Assembly (NCBI GenBank): GCA_046331245.1 | Contig: JAXLRH010000008.1 | Coordinates: 1 to 64,000 of the forward strand | Reading direction: 5' to 3' | DNA length: 64,000 nucleotides | From: SSF14 sp046331245 | Lineage (GTDB): Bacteria; Actinomycetota; Acidimicrobiia; Acidimicrobiales; Microtrichaceae | Shown here: positions 32,289 to 40,484 of the stretch, one piece after another | Layout of the letters: each line of letters starts with the position of its first letter | How positions within the stretch are numbered: the first letter of the stretch is position 1 | Notes under the pieces: model-generated | Database searches by the model: none | Told to the model about the DNA's origin: nothing | Seen by the model: the letters and a program-made list of their open reading frames with translations, nothing else | Made by a program: the position numbers and the translations under genes

Positions 32289-33218
32289 TCAGACCTCGGC
32301 GGCCGTCCACCACTCGTTGCGGAGCAGGGTCCCGTCGGGGAGGACCAGCAGAGCGGCGACACCGAGGCGATCGGCCGTGTCCACGGCGTGGGCGGGGCCG
32401 ACGGCGCTGAGGACGGTGGCCACGACGTCGGCCGTCGCCGCGTCGGACGCGAGCACGCTCACCGACACGAGGCCCTCTACCGGCCAACCGGTGCGCGGGT
32501 CGAGCACCTGGTTGAACCGCTCGTCGCCCACCTGGAACCAGCGACGCGCCGGCCCGCTCGTGGCCAGCGCGGCGTTCGAGAAGCGCACGCGACTCACGGG
32601 CTCGGCGTTGTCGTACGGCCGGAGCGGGTCCTCGATCGCGATCGTGGCCGTGCCGTCACCGCGATGGGTGAGGTCGCCGCCGGCGTTCACGAGCAGCGCC
32701 ACCAGGCCGAACTGCTCCATCGCCGACGTGGCGATCCGATCGACCACGAAGCCCTTCGCGAGCGCGTTCAGGTTCATGGTGGTGACATCACCGGCGACGA
32801 TCACGCGTCCGTCCGCCACCTCGAAGCGCGGTGACGCGATCGAGGCGGCGAGCTCGGCCATCTCGTCGCGCGATGGCGCGGTTCCGTCCGACGCGGCCCG
32901 CGTCCATCGTCGTGACAGCAGCCCGGCCATCGGGTTGAACGCGCCCTCCGAGACCCGCTGCCAGTGGTCGGCGAGGGTGAGCAGCGCGAGGAGCTCCGCG
33001 CTCGGTTCGGCCACCTCGCCGGCGCGCCATCGGCAGAGCTCGCTGGTCGGGTCGAACACGGTGAGCCGGCGTTCCAGGTCCAGGGCGTGGGCGACGGTCG
33101 ACCGCTCGGCGGCGGTCGCCGTCTCCCGGTCCCGCGCCGTGACGTGCAGGTCGAGCGTGGTGCCCATCACCGGCTGGTGCACCGACGCGACGGTCACGGG
33201 TGAGCCGGGCAGATGCAC
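32289..33218 (-). CDS. apbE: FAD:protein FMN transferase
   Basis: 309 residues from a GTG at 33218. Family blocks: QPVMGTTLDLHV, FNPMAGLLSRRW, the Mg/FAD-binding region TTMNLNALAKGFVVDRI, LVNAGGDLTHRGD and NQVLDPRTGWPVEG. ApbE attaches FMN to Thr of an (S/T)GA(T/S) motif on exported proteins; the DUF2271 protein at 30916 supplies such a motif and ends convergently 18 bases away with its PepSY partner. No signal peptide is visible from this start. It lies 17 bases behind the substrate-binding lipoprotein gene. Confidence 0.9.
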   Translation of the reverse strand: MHLPGSPVTVASVHQPVMGTTLDLHVTARDRETATAAERSTVAHALDLERRLTVFDPTSELCRWRAGEVAEPSAELLALLTLADHWQRVSEGAFNPMAGLLSRRWTRAASDGTAPSRDEMAELAASIASPRFEVADGRVIVAGDVTTMNLNALAKGFVVDRIATSAMEQFGLVALLVNAGGDLTHRGDGTATIAIEDPLRPYDNAEPVSRVRFSNAALATSGPARRWFQVGDERFNQVLDPRTGWPVEGLVSVSVLASDAATADVVATVLSAVGPAHAVDTADRLGVAALLVLPDGTLLRNEWWTAAEV

Positions 33219-33235
33219 GGCCCCAGTCTGGAGCG

Positions 33236-34648
33236 TCAGCCGGTAAGGATCGAGGAGTCCTTGTTGCCGGTGCCGAAGTCGCCCTGCAGGTTGATCGTCT
33301 TGCCGCAGTGGAAGCCGTCGCCGCTGTCGTCCTTGCTGCCGACCTTCGGGTAGAGCCGTTCGAAGGCGCCGTTCTTCACCTGGACGAGCATGCTGCACTT
33401 CGGGCCGTGGTTGCCGCCCGGGTCGGAGGCGGCGTGGAGGCCGCCACCGGTCCACTCGTGCACGGCGCCGGCCTTCTCGAGGATGCACTTGCGGTTGATC
33501 GGGCCCTCGTCGGCGCACTGCTTGGCGACGGTCCCGAAGAGCAGCGCCGCGGAGAACGCCTGGATCGCGAGGGCTGCGTGCTGCCAGCCCGGCACGTCCT
33601 TGTCGAGGATGCCCACGAGCTGCTTCGTCGCCGGGAACTTGTCGGCCTCCTCGAACGGGTGGAACGCGCTGCGGACGGTGATGCCTTCCACGGCGGCGGC
33701 GCCCGACGACTCGACGAGCCGCGCGTCGTACATGTTGGTCTCGGCGGTGAGCACGCCGTTCCAGCCCTGGTCCTTCAGCGCCTGCGAGAACTTGGAGAGG
33801 TTCGCCGGCTCACCGATGAAGTCGACCAGTTCGAGCTTCTGGTCGATCACCTGCTGGGCGATCACCGCCCAGTCGGCACTGATGATGTCGTAGGAGATCT
33901 CCGCAAAGGTGCCGTACCCCTTGACCTGCTTGGCCGTGCCGACCGCCTGGTCCTTGTTCTGCGTGATCGACGGGAGGTTGCCGTAGACGACGCCGAACGA
34001 CTTGATCTTCTCGGGATACAGGGCCGCCAGGGAGTCGAAGTTCGCCGACGGCTTCTCGCGTGACGGGTTGGGGATCGGTTGCACCTGGTCGGTCGCCTCG
34101 GAGAAGTCGGTCGACACCGCGAACCCGGGGATGGCGATCATCTTGCACTTGTGGAAGTCGGCGCCGTCCTTGCCGGTGAAGATCAGGTTGTCCTGCGCCC
34201 AGCCGCCGCCGACGATCGCGAACACGTCGGTACACGCCGTGGCCATGGCCTTGTCGACCTCGAGCACCTTGCCGTCGAGGTCGACCGCCTCGAGCTGCAG
34301 GCCGTTGATGCCGCCCTGGTCGTTGCACCACTTCACGAACGCCAGCGATCCGTCCCACAGCTCCTTGAGGAGACCGGGCCGGATGCCTTCGCGGTCGTTG
34401 CCGACCCCGATGTACAGCTTGTCGGTGCCACGCCCGGCCTCGTCGGCCTGCACCGTGGCGTTGCCCTTCCCGCACGGGCTCGGCAGCGTGCCGAACTTCT
34501 GCGCACCCCCTTCGGCCGTGGTGCCGGACCCGCCGGCGGCCGTGGTCGTCGTGCCGGACTTGGCCGCCTCGTCGGCGCCCTTGGCCCCGCACGCCGCGGC
34601 CACCATGGCCGTGAACAGCAGGACGACAACAACGGTCTGACGCTTCAT
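33236..34648 (-). CDS. ABC substrate-binding lipoprotein, branched-chain amino acid type
   Basis: 470 residues. Lipoprotein signal with lipobox VAAAC (Cys20) and a Thr/Gly-rich linker. The mature part is a type I periplasmic binding fold (IGVGNDREGIRPGLL, CNDQGGINGLQLEAV, DVFAIVGGGWAQDN, and GYGTFAEISYDIIS). Two extra Cys pairs are present. GGGGGG lies 5 bases before the ATG. No permease or ATPase of this class is near, so it is an orphan receptor. It is on the same strand as apbE, which it may share a transcript with. Confidence 0.85.
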   Translation of the reverse strand: MKRQTVVVVLLFTAMVAAACGAKGADEAAKSGTTTTAAGGSGTTAEGGAQKFGTLPSPCGKGNATVQADEAGRGTDKLYIGVGNDREGIRPGLLKELWDGSLAFVKWCNDQGGINGLQLEAVDLDGKVLEVDKAMATACTDVFAIVGGGWAQDNLIFTGKDGADFHKCKMIAIPGFAVSTDFSEATDQVQPIPNPSREKPSANFDSLAALYPEKIKSFGVVYGNLPSITQNKDQAVGTAKQVKGYGTFAEISYDIISADWAVIAQQVIDQKLELVDFIGEPANLSKFSQALKDQGWNGVLTAETNMYDARLVESSGAAAVEGITVRSAFHPFEEADKFPATKQLVGILDKDVPGWQHAALAIQAFSAALLFGTVAKQCADEGPINRKCILEKAGAVHEWTGGGLHAASDPGGNHGPKCSMLVQVKNGAFERLYPKVGSKDDSGDGFHCGKTINLQGDFGTGNKDSSILTG

Positions 34649-34746
34649 GCGAACCCCCCGGATCGACGAATCGACGAGGAGCCTACAGACACGCCGTCGC
34701 GATGGGCGGACGGGTCGTCGGTTCGCCGCCGCGCTACGCCACGGCG

Positions 34747-34800
34747 CCACTCTGGAGAGCTGAGGTGCAGTCGAGCTGCACCCTGGCGCTCCAGAGTGAC
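34747..34800. repeat. Hairpin repeat element, copy A
   Basis: Outer arms CACTCTGGAG (34748-34757) and CTCCAGAGTG (34789-34798); inner arms GGTGCAG (34764-34770) and CTGCACC (34776-34782) around loop TCGAG. It is nearly the same as the element at 34999-35051, in the same orientation. Confidence 0.8.
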
Positions 34801-34998
34801 GTCGAAGGTGGGTCCGACTCGGGTCGGTCACCTCGACGTCGGCGGCTCACGGCGGAGCCACCGGACGAATCGACTCAGGCGCATCGCCGCTGTGGCCCGC
34901 CATCCGCCCGACGCGTGGACCGCGTATCGGGCGAGCTGTCGGTCCCACTCGTCGAACATCACCGGCTCGACGGTACGGGGGTGCCGGCCGAGCGTGGC

Positions 34999-35051
34999 GT
35001 GACTCTGGAGCGCTGAGGTGCAGTCGAGCTGCACGTCGGCGCTCCAGAGTG
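34999..35051. repeat. Hairpin repeat element, copy B
   Basis: Outer arms ACTCTGGAGCGC (35002-35013) and GCGCTCCAGAGT (35039-35050), inner arms GTGCAG and CTGCAC around TCGAG (35018-35034). About 50 bases match copy A with only about five differences, concentrated in the bulges. Confidence 0.8.
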
Positions 35052-35077
35052 GCGCCCCGGGTTCCGGAGCGGGGGCG

Positions 35078-35120
35078 ATCCGTGCGGGAGATGACGCGAG
35101 GCGTCACTTCGGGCACGGAT
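35078..35120 (-). terminator. Nested hairpin behind the HAAS gene
   Basis: Outer arms ATCCGTGC (35078-35085) and GCACGGAT (35113-35120) enclose a perfect inner palindrome TGACGC-GAG-GCGTCA (35092-35106). It is 17 bases beyond the stop of the minus-strand gene at 35138 and is probably its terminator. Confidence 0.55.
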
Positions 35121-35137
35121 TGCGATGAAGCGGCGGG

Positions 35138-35914
35138 TCAGGGGGCGGGGACGGAGTTCGCTCGTCGGTGGAGGACGAGCGCGCGGCCGAGCCACACGAT
35201 CGTGGCGATCGGGAGGAGCAGCAGCACCACGGCCCAACCGGCGACGGCGAGCACGCGGCCGGCGGTCCAGCCCGGGTCGTCGGAGGTGTCGGTGACGATG
35301 GCCTCGGGCGGGGTGGTGGCGGCGGGTTCGCTCCGGTCGAGCGTGGTCGTGGGGGTCGCGGTGCCGAGCGAGGTGGGCGCCTCGACGGCGGCGACCGACA
35401 CCGTCGGGCCCGAGGACGCGGTGCGCGCCGAGACGGTGAACACGAGCCCCGAGAGGACGATGAGCAGTGCGAACGGCAGGGTCGCAACCGTGCCGACGAC
35501 CTTGTGGCGCGTCGTCCACATACGTGAGGTCCACAGCAGCACGACGCCGACGACCCAGCCGACGAGGCAGAGGATCGGGCTGAGCGCGAACGCGACGAGC
35601 GCCCACCGCTCGGCGGTGCCCGTCGGGGCCGGCGGCGAAGTGGGTGCCGACGGCGCAGCGGTCACCGGGGGAGCGGCCGGCGCGTCGTAGGGCGAGACGC
35701 CGGCGGCGGTCGCGATGTCGGCGGGCGGGCCGAGTCGTTCGAGCACGGTGCGGAGCCCGGCGTCGTCGCCGGGCGCGAGGTCGGCCGACGCCGAGAGGAT
35801 GTGGTCCTCGATCTGCTCGAGGATCTCGTTGCGACGCTCGGGGTCGGCGGCCCGGAGCGCGTCGGAGACGTCGCGGAGGTAGTTCTCCACGAGGGGCTCG
35901 TTGAGGGTGGTCAT
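35138..35914 (-). CDS. HAAS/DUF1700-like membrane protein, PadR partner
   Basis: 258 residues. The N-terminus (LVENYLRDVSDALRAADPERRNEILEQIEDHI) is the HAAS domain that normally partners PadR regulators. A Pro/Ala linker follows, then three membrane helices (ALVAFALSPILCLVGWVVGV, VVGTVATLPFALLIVLSGLV, and VLAVAGWAVVLLLLPIATIV). Its ATG overlaps the padR stop (ATGA). HAAS proteins are thought to modulate PadR and envelope functions; the target is unknown. Confidence 0.75.
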   Translation of the reverse strand: MTTLNEPLVENYLRDVSDALRAADPERRNEILEQIEDHILSASADLAPGDDAGLRTVLERLGPPADIATAAGVSPYDAPAAPPVTAAPSAPTSPPAPTGTAERWALVAFALSPILCLVGWVVGVVLLWTSRMWTTRHKVVGTVATLPFALLIVLSGLVFTVSARTASSGPTVSVAAVEAPTSLGTATPTTTLDRSEPAATTPPEAIVTDTSDDPGWTAGRVLAVAGWAVVLLLLPIATIVWLGRALVLHRRANSVPAP

Positions 35915-36300
35915 CGTGTGGCCCGTCCTTCCATGATCGAGTCGACGCTGTCGCGGAAGGTCGACCAGGCCCGTTCGAACTGGTCGAGCGACGCACGGCC
36001 GGTCGCGGTGAGCGTGTGGTAGCGGCGTGGTGGGCCCGACTCGGAGGGGTGCCAGGTCGTGTCGACCTTGCCCTCCTTCCGGAGGCGGGTGAGCAGCGGG
36101 TACACGGTGCCCTCGCCCGTCTCCATGCCGGGGCGCTCCGACAGCGATCGCACGAGGTCGAAGCCGTAGCGGGGCTCGTCGCCCAGCATCGCCATCACGC
36201 AGTACTCGAGCGCGCCTCGTCGCAACTGCGCCAGGAGCTGGGCGCGCACCTCGTCCTCGCCCGTCCTGTCCTGTGCGTCGCCAGGTACCATGCCGTACAT
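35911..36300 (-). CDS. PadR family transcriptional regulator
   Basis: 129 residues. LRRGALEYCVMAMLGDEPRYGFDL, GEGTVYPLLTRLRKEGKV and RRYHTLTATGR are the PadR winged-helix pattern. The ATG at 36300 is used; Met4 (36291) is an alternative. It is coupled to the HAAS gene and diverges from gltX. An inverted repeat at 36284-36306 covers its start, which suggests autoregulation. Confidence 0.88.
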   Translation of the reverse strand: MYGMVPGDAQDRTGEDEVRAQLLAQLRRGALEYCVMAMLGDEPRYGFDLVRSLSERPGMETGEGTVYPLLTRLRKEGKVDTTWHPSESGPPRRYHTLTATGRASLDQFERAWSTFRDSVDSIMEGRATR

Positions 36301-36306
36301 AGTACC
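36284..36306. promoter_or_regulatory. Possible PadR operator over the padR start
   Basis: GGTAC (36284-36288) and GTACC (36302-36306) are exact inverted arms 13 bases apart, with a further GTAC at 36295-36298 in between. PadR sites are typically short arms (ATGT/ACAT-like) around an 8-10-base spacer, so the fit is partial. Confidence 0.35.
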
Positions 36307-36386
36307 GGACGATCCGGCCGGGCGACACCGGTTCGCGTCGGCGGCAGGATCGAGCCCTCGGCCGTCCCCACGTAGGCTGCGACCCG

Positions 36387-38018
36387 GTGAACGACGATCT
36401 GATCAACGAGCTCCTCCCGCCCGTGCTCCACGAGACGAGCCACTGGGAGTCGGTGAACCCGCCCCGCCCGCTGCCCGAGGGCGCGAAGGTGACCCGGTTC
36501 GCCCCGAGCCCCACGGGCTTCGTCCACATCGGTGGCGTGTACACGGCGTCGATCTCCCAGTCGGTCGCGCACGGGTCGGGCGGCACCTACTTCGTCCGCA
36601 TCGAGGACACCGACCAGGCCCGCGAGGTGGCCGACGCCGCGAGCCAGTTCGACCGGGCGTTCGCCTACTTCGGCATTGCGTCGGACGAGTCCGCCGACCA
36701 GCTCCCGTGGGGCCCCTACCAGCAGTCGAAGCGCGCCGACATCTACCTCTCGTACGTGCGGGAGCTGCTGCGCGCCGACGATGCCTACCCCTGCTTCTGC
36801 AGCTCGGCCGAGCTCGAGGCCACACGCGACCGCCAGCGCGAGGCCAAGCTCGCCACCGGGTACTACGGCGAGTGGGCCACCTGCCGCTCGTTGAGCGCCG
36901 GCGACGTCGCCGAACGTCTCGCTGCCGGCGGCCAGCCCGTGATCCGCCTGAAGACGCCGGACGTGATGGACCGTCGCGTGACGTTCACCGACGCGATCCG
37001 CGGCGACATCGAGCAGCTCGACAACTTCAACGACGTCGTCGTGCTCAAGAGCGGCGAGCACCGCATGCCGACCTACCACTTCGCGCACGCGGTGGACGAC
37101 CATCTCATGCGCGTGAACCTGGTCATCCGCGGCGAGGAGTGGATCTCGTCGGTGCCGCTGCACCTGCAGCTCTTCGAGGCGCTGGGGTTCGAGGCGCCGA
37201 CCTATGCGCACGTCGCCCCGCTCATGAAGATCGACGGGTCGTCGCGGCGCAAGCTGTCCAAGCGCAAGGACCCCGAGGCGTCGGTCGACTTCTACATCGG
37301 CGAGGGCTACCCGGCGGCGGCGGTGCACCACTACCTGCGCGGCCTCGCGAACGCCCGCCTCGCCGACCTGCCGGTCGACGAGGCCGCGTCGATGCCGATC
37401 GAGCTCGAGCACTGCGGCGTTTCGGGGCCGCTCGTCGATCTGGCAAAGCTCGACGACATCACCAAGGACGTGGTGGCGGAGATGCCGGTCGACGACGTCG
37501 TCGCCGCGCTCGTGACGTGGGCCGAGGAGTTCGACCCCGACCTGGCGACGGCGTTGGCGGGGGAGCGCGAGCGCGCCGCGGGCGCCGTCGGCATCGGCCG
37601 CAACGATCCCGATCGCATCCGCAAAGACCTGGGCCGCTGGTCGCAGTTCCGCGAGGTGTACGGGTTCTTCCTCGACGGCATCTTCGAGCCCGTCACCGAC
37701 CCGGCCGACGAGCGGTTCGCCGGGGTCGAACCGGCCGTCGTGAGGGCGCTCGCCGCTGACTTCGCCGACGGCTACCGCCCCGAGACCGATCCGACCGCGT
37801 GGTTCGAGCAGATCCGCGAGCTCGCGGGGAGGCACCGCTTCGCGTTGAACAAGGCGGAGCTCCGCGAGAATCCCGACGCGTTCGTCGGCCTGCTGAAGGA
37901 CGCGGCGGGCGCGATCCGCGTGCTCCTCACGGGCTCCACGCGGAGCCCGGAGCTCGACGTGGTCGCGGCCGTGCTCGGCCCCGACGAGGTGAAACGGCGC
38001 GTTCGCTCGGTCCTCTAG
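36387..38018 (+). CDS. gltX: Glutamyl-tRNA synthetase
   Basis: 543 residues, class I. HIGH block FAPSPTGFVHIGGV at residues 38-51 and KMSKS block KLSKRKDPE at about 289-297; a zinc-site-like set CFCSS...GEWATC lies between. A 30-residue N-terminal extension precedes the usual start and the C-terminal domain is longer and more acidic than in common GluRS. It charges tRNA-Glu. A TAGGCT box 8 bases before the GTG fits a leaderless promoter. glnS follows 10 bases after the stop. Confidence 0.92.
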   Translation: MNDDLINELLPPVLHETSHWESVNPPRPLPEGAKVTRFAPSPTGFVHIGGVYTASISQSVAHGSGGTYFVRIEDTDQAREVADAASQFDRAFAYFGIASDESADQLPWGPYQQSKRADIYLSYVRELLRADDAYPCFCSSAELEATRDRQREAKLATGYYGEWATCRSLSAGDVAERLAAGGQPVIRLKTPDVMDRRVTFTDAIRGDIEQLDNFNDVVVLKSGEHRMPTYHFAHAVDDHLMRVNLVIRGEEWISSVPLHLQLFEALGFEAPTYAHVAPLMKIDGSSRRKLSKRKDPEASVDFYIGEGYPAAAVHHYLRGLANARLADLPVDEAASMPIELEHCGVSGPLVDLAKLDDITKDVVAEMPVDDVVAALVTWAEEFDPDLATALAGERERAAGAVGIGRNDPDRIRKDLGRWSQFREVYGFFLDGIFEPVTDPADERFAGVEPAVVRALAADFADGYRPETDPTAWFEQIRELAGRHRFALNKAELRENPDAFVGLLKDAAGAIRVLLTGSTRSPELDVVAAVLGPDEVKRRVRSVL

Positions 38019-38028
38019 CGTGTCCTCG

Positions 38029-39708
38029 ATGTCCGACGCGCCCGACACCCCCTCGCTCGACTTCGTCCGGGAGAAGGTGCGGGCCGACATCGAGTCCGGC
38101 AAGTTCGGTGGCCGGGTGCAGACCCGCTTCCCACCGGAGCCCAACGGCTTCCTGCACATCGGCCACGCCAAGTCGATCTACCTCAACTTCGGCATCGCCG
38201 AGGAGTTCGGCGGCAGCTGCTTCCTCCGCTTCGACGACACCAACCCCGAGACCGAGGACGTCTCCTACGTGGAGGCGATCCAGGAGGATCTCGCCTGGCT
38301 CGGCGTCACGCCGGCCGGCCCGCCGCGGTTCGCGTCCGACTACTTCGACCAGATCTACGCGTGGGCGGAGCAGCTCATCGAGCAGGGCCTGGCCTACGTC
38401 GACGACCAGGACAAGGAGACCATCTCGGCGCAGCGCGGCGGCTTCGGCCAGCCCGGCGTCGAGAGCCCGCACCGCGACCGTCCCGTCGAGGAGAACCTCG
38501 GCCTGTTCCGCCAGATGCGCGACGGCGCCTACGACGAGGGCGAGCTCGTCCTCCGCGCCAAGATCGACATGCAGGCCGACAACATGTGGCTGCGCGATCC
38601 GATCCTGTACCGCATCCGCAAGGTGCCGCATCACCGCACCGAGGATCGCTGGGTGATCTACCCGACCTACGACTGGGCGCACGGGCAGTCGGACGCGATC
38701 GAGGGCACCACGCACTCCATCTGCACGCTGGAGTTCAGCGACCACCGCGCGCTCTACGACTGGTGCCTCGACCACCTCGACCTGCCGTTCGACCGTCCCG
38801 AGCAGACCGAGTTCGCGCGGCTCAACCTCACCCACACCGTGCTGTCGAAGCGCGTGCTCCGCACCCTGGTGGAGCAGGGCCACGTCGACGGCTGGGACGA
38901 CGCCCGCATGCCCACGGTGCGCGGCCTTCGCCGCCGCGGCTACCCGGCGGCGGCGCTGCGGGCGTTCACCGACCACATCTCGGTGGCACGCACCAACTCG
39001 GTGGTGGACATCGAGCTGCTCGAGTACTTCGTGCGAAACCACCACAACGCGACGGCGCTGCGGCGCATGGCCGTGGTCGAGCCCCTCAAGCTCACCATCA
39101 CCAACTGGCCCGACGGCCACGTCGAGTGGATGGACGTCGTGAACAACCCCGAGGACCCCTCGGCCGGCACCCGTTCCGTGCCGTTCACCGGCGAGCTGTG
39201 GATCGAGCGCGACGACTTCATGGTCGATCCGCCGCCGAAGTACTTCCGCCTCACGCCCGGCCGTGAGGTACGCCTGCGCAACGCGTTCTTCGTCACGGCC
39301 ACCGACGCCGTGCTCGACGACGACGGCGAGGTCGTGGAGGTGCTCGCGGTCTACGACCCCGCGACGCTCGGCGGCAACGCGCCCGACAACCGCAAGGTGA
39401 AGTCGACGATGCACTGGGTGTCGCGTCCCCACGCGATCGATGCCACCGTCCACCGCTACGAGCGCCTGTTCCGCTCGCCGCACCCGGCGGCCGACGGTCG
39501 CGACCCGCTCGACGAGCTCGACCCGAACTGCCGCGTCACCACGCTGGCCAAGGTGGAGCCGGCGCTGGCCGAGGTGGAACCGGGCCAGGTCGTCCAGTTC
39601 GAGCGTCTCGGGTACTTCGCCGCCGACCTCGACGACGCCACGGTCTTCCACCGCACGGTCGGCCTGAAGGACGAGTGGGCGAACCTCCAGAAGGCCCGCC
39701 CCGCCTGA
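38029..39708 (+). CDS. glnS: Glutaminyl-tRNA synthetase
   Basis: 559 residues from ATG 38029 (in-frame GTG 38020 possible). FPPEPNGFLHIGHAKS with HIGH at 43-46, CFLRFDDTNPETED, and the KMSKS block VLSKRVL at about 269-275; the two C-terminal beta-barrel domains for anticodon recognition follow (RLTPGREVRLRNAFFV, LDELDPNCRVTTLAKVEPAL). It makes Gln-tRNA directly. Many actinobacteria lack GlnRS and use GatCAB, so its presence next to GluRS is notable. Confidence 0.95.
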   Translation: MSDAPDTPSLDFVREKVRADIESGKFGGRVQTRFPPEPNGFLHIGHAKSIYLNFGIAEEFGGSCFLRFDDTNPETEDVSYVEAIQEDLAWLGVTPAGPPRFASDYFDQIYAWAEQLIEQGLAYVDDQDKETISAQRGGFGQPGVESPHRDRPVEENLGLFRQMRDGAYDEGELVLRAKIDMQADNMWLRDPILYRIRKVPHHRTEDRWVIYPTYDWAHGQSDAIEGTTHSICTLEFSDHRALYDWCLDHLDLPFDRPEQTEFARLNLTHTVLSKRVLRTLVEQGHVDGWDDARMPTVRGLRRRGYPAAALRAFTDHISVARTNSVVDIELLEYFVRNHHNATALRRMAVVEPLKLTITNWPDGHVEWMDVVNNPEDPSAGTRSVPFTGELWIERDDFMVDPPPKYFRLTPGREVRLRNAFFVTATDAVLDDDGEVVEVLAVYDPATLGGNAPDNRKVKSTMHWVSRPHAIDATVHRYERLFRSPHPAADGRDPLDELDPNCRVTTLAKVEPALAEVEPGQVVQFERLGYFAADLDDATVFHRTVGLKDEWANLQKARPA

Positions 39709-39747
39709 GCCACGATCTGCCTGAGCCCGATCTGTCAGGAGACGCGG

Positions 39748-40461
39748 ATGGTTCTGGAACGTGACGTCGATCCCGCGGCGCTCTACGACGAGGAGCGCCT
39801 TGCGTTCGTCGCCCGCCTCAGCGCGCTGACGTCCGCCGAGCTCGCGTTGCCGGTTCCGGCCACGCCGTTGTGGTCGGTCCGCGACGTGCTCGCCCACGTC
39901 GTCGGCATCACGGCCGACCTCAACGCGCAGCGGTTCGGCGGCGACGGCACCCCCGACGACTGGACAGCCGCGCAGATCGCCACTCGGCGCGACCGCACGG
40001 TGGACGAGCTCGCGGCCGAGTGGGCCGCCGAGGCGCCCGCGTTCGAGGCCGGTCTCCGCCTGTTCGGCTACGGGTTCGGCGCTCACTACCTGGGCGACCT
40101 GCTGCAGCACACCTGCGATGTCGAGACGGCCCTGGGGCGGATCCCGGCGCGCGACGACCTCGCGCTGGCGGTGGCCCTCGACTTCTACCTGGAGTCGTTC
40201 GAGTCGACGCTCGTCGACACGGGCGCGACGGCGGTCGCCGTCGACGTCGGCGAGGAGTTGTGGGTGCTGGGCGCGGGGGAGCCCGTCGTGAGCGTGACGG
40301 CGCCCCGCTTCGAGCTCTTCCGCTCGCTCGGAGGCCGCCGCACGAGGGCGGAGATCGCCGCGCTCGACTGGCGGGGCGATGCCGACGTCGTCGACGCCGT
40401 GATCGACGCGGTGAGCCGCTACCCGATGCCCGTCACGTCCCTGGACGAGGGAGACGGCTGA
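39748..40461 (+). CDS. Maleylpyruvate isomerase family (MDMPI/DinB-like) protein
   Basis: 237 residues. LWSVRDVLAHVVGITADLN and, later, YLGDLLQHTCDVETAL give the His pattern of the MDMPI N-terminal, mycothiol-dependent metalloenzyme fold; the SCP2-like C-terminal part follows. It may be a mycothiol S-transferase for an unknown substrate. ATG after CAGGAGACGCGG. Confidence 0.8.
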   Translation: MVLERDVDPAALYDEERLAFVARLSALTSAELALPVPATPLWSVRDVLAHVVGITADLNAQRFGGDGTPDDWTAAQIATRRDRTVDELAAEWAAEAPAFEAGLRLFGYGFGAHYLGDLLQHTCDVETALGRIPARDDLALAVALDFYLESFESTLVDTGATAVAVDVGEELWVLGAGEPVVSVTAPRFELFRSLGGRRTRAEIAALDWRGDADVVDAVIDAVSRYPMPVTSLDEGDG

Positions 40462-40484
40462 CGCGGCCGCTCCGAGCGGCAACA

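Larger units (their letters stand above)
34649..35137. other. 489-base gene-poor stretch with repeats
   Basis: Between the start of the lipoprotein gene and the end of the HAAS gene there is no convincing gene. It holds two copies of a hairpin repeat (34747-34800 and 34999-35051) and a nested hairpin (35078-35120). A 43-codon frame on the minus strand (34828-34959, beginning MFDEWDRQLARYAV) is protein-like but lies between the repeats and is not otherwise supported. Confidence 0.6.

Noticed and set aside
34828..34959. 43-codon minus-strand frame between the hairpin repeats
   Set aside because: Looks somewhat protein-like, but has no ribosome site, no recognised family and is bounded by repeats; not listed as a gene.
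39870..40484. Upstream extension of the DUF4062-STAND protein
   Set aside because: This part is antiparallel in frame to the MDMPI-type gene and is Arg-rich noise; DUF4062 begins just after 40485.
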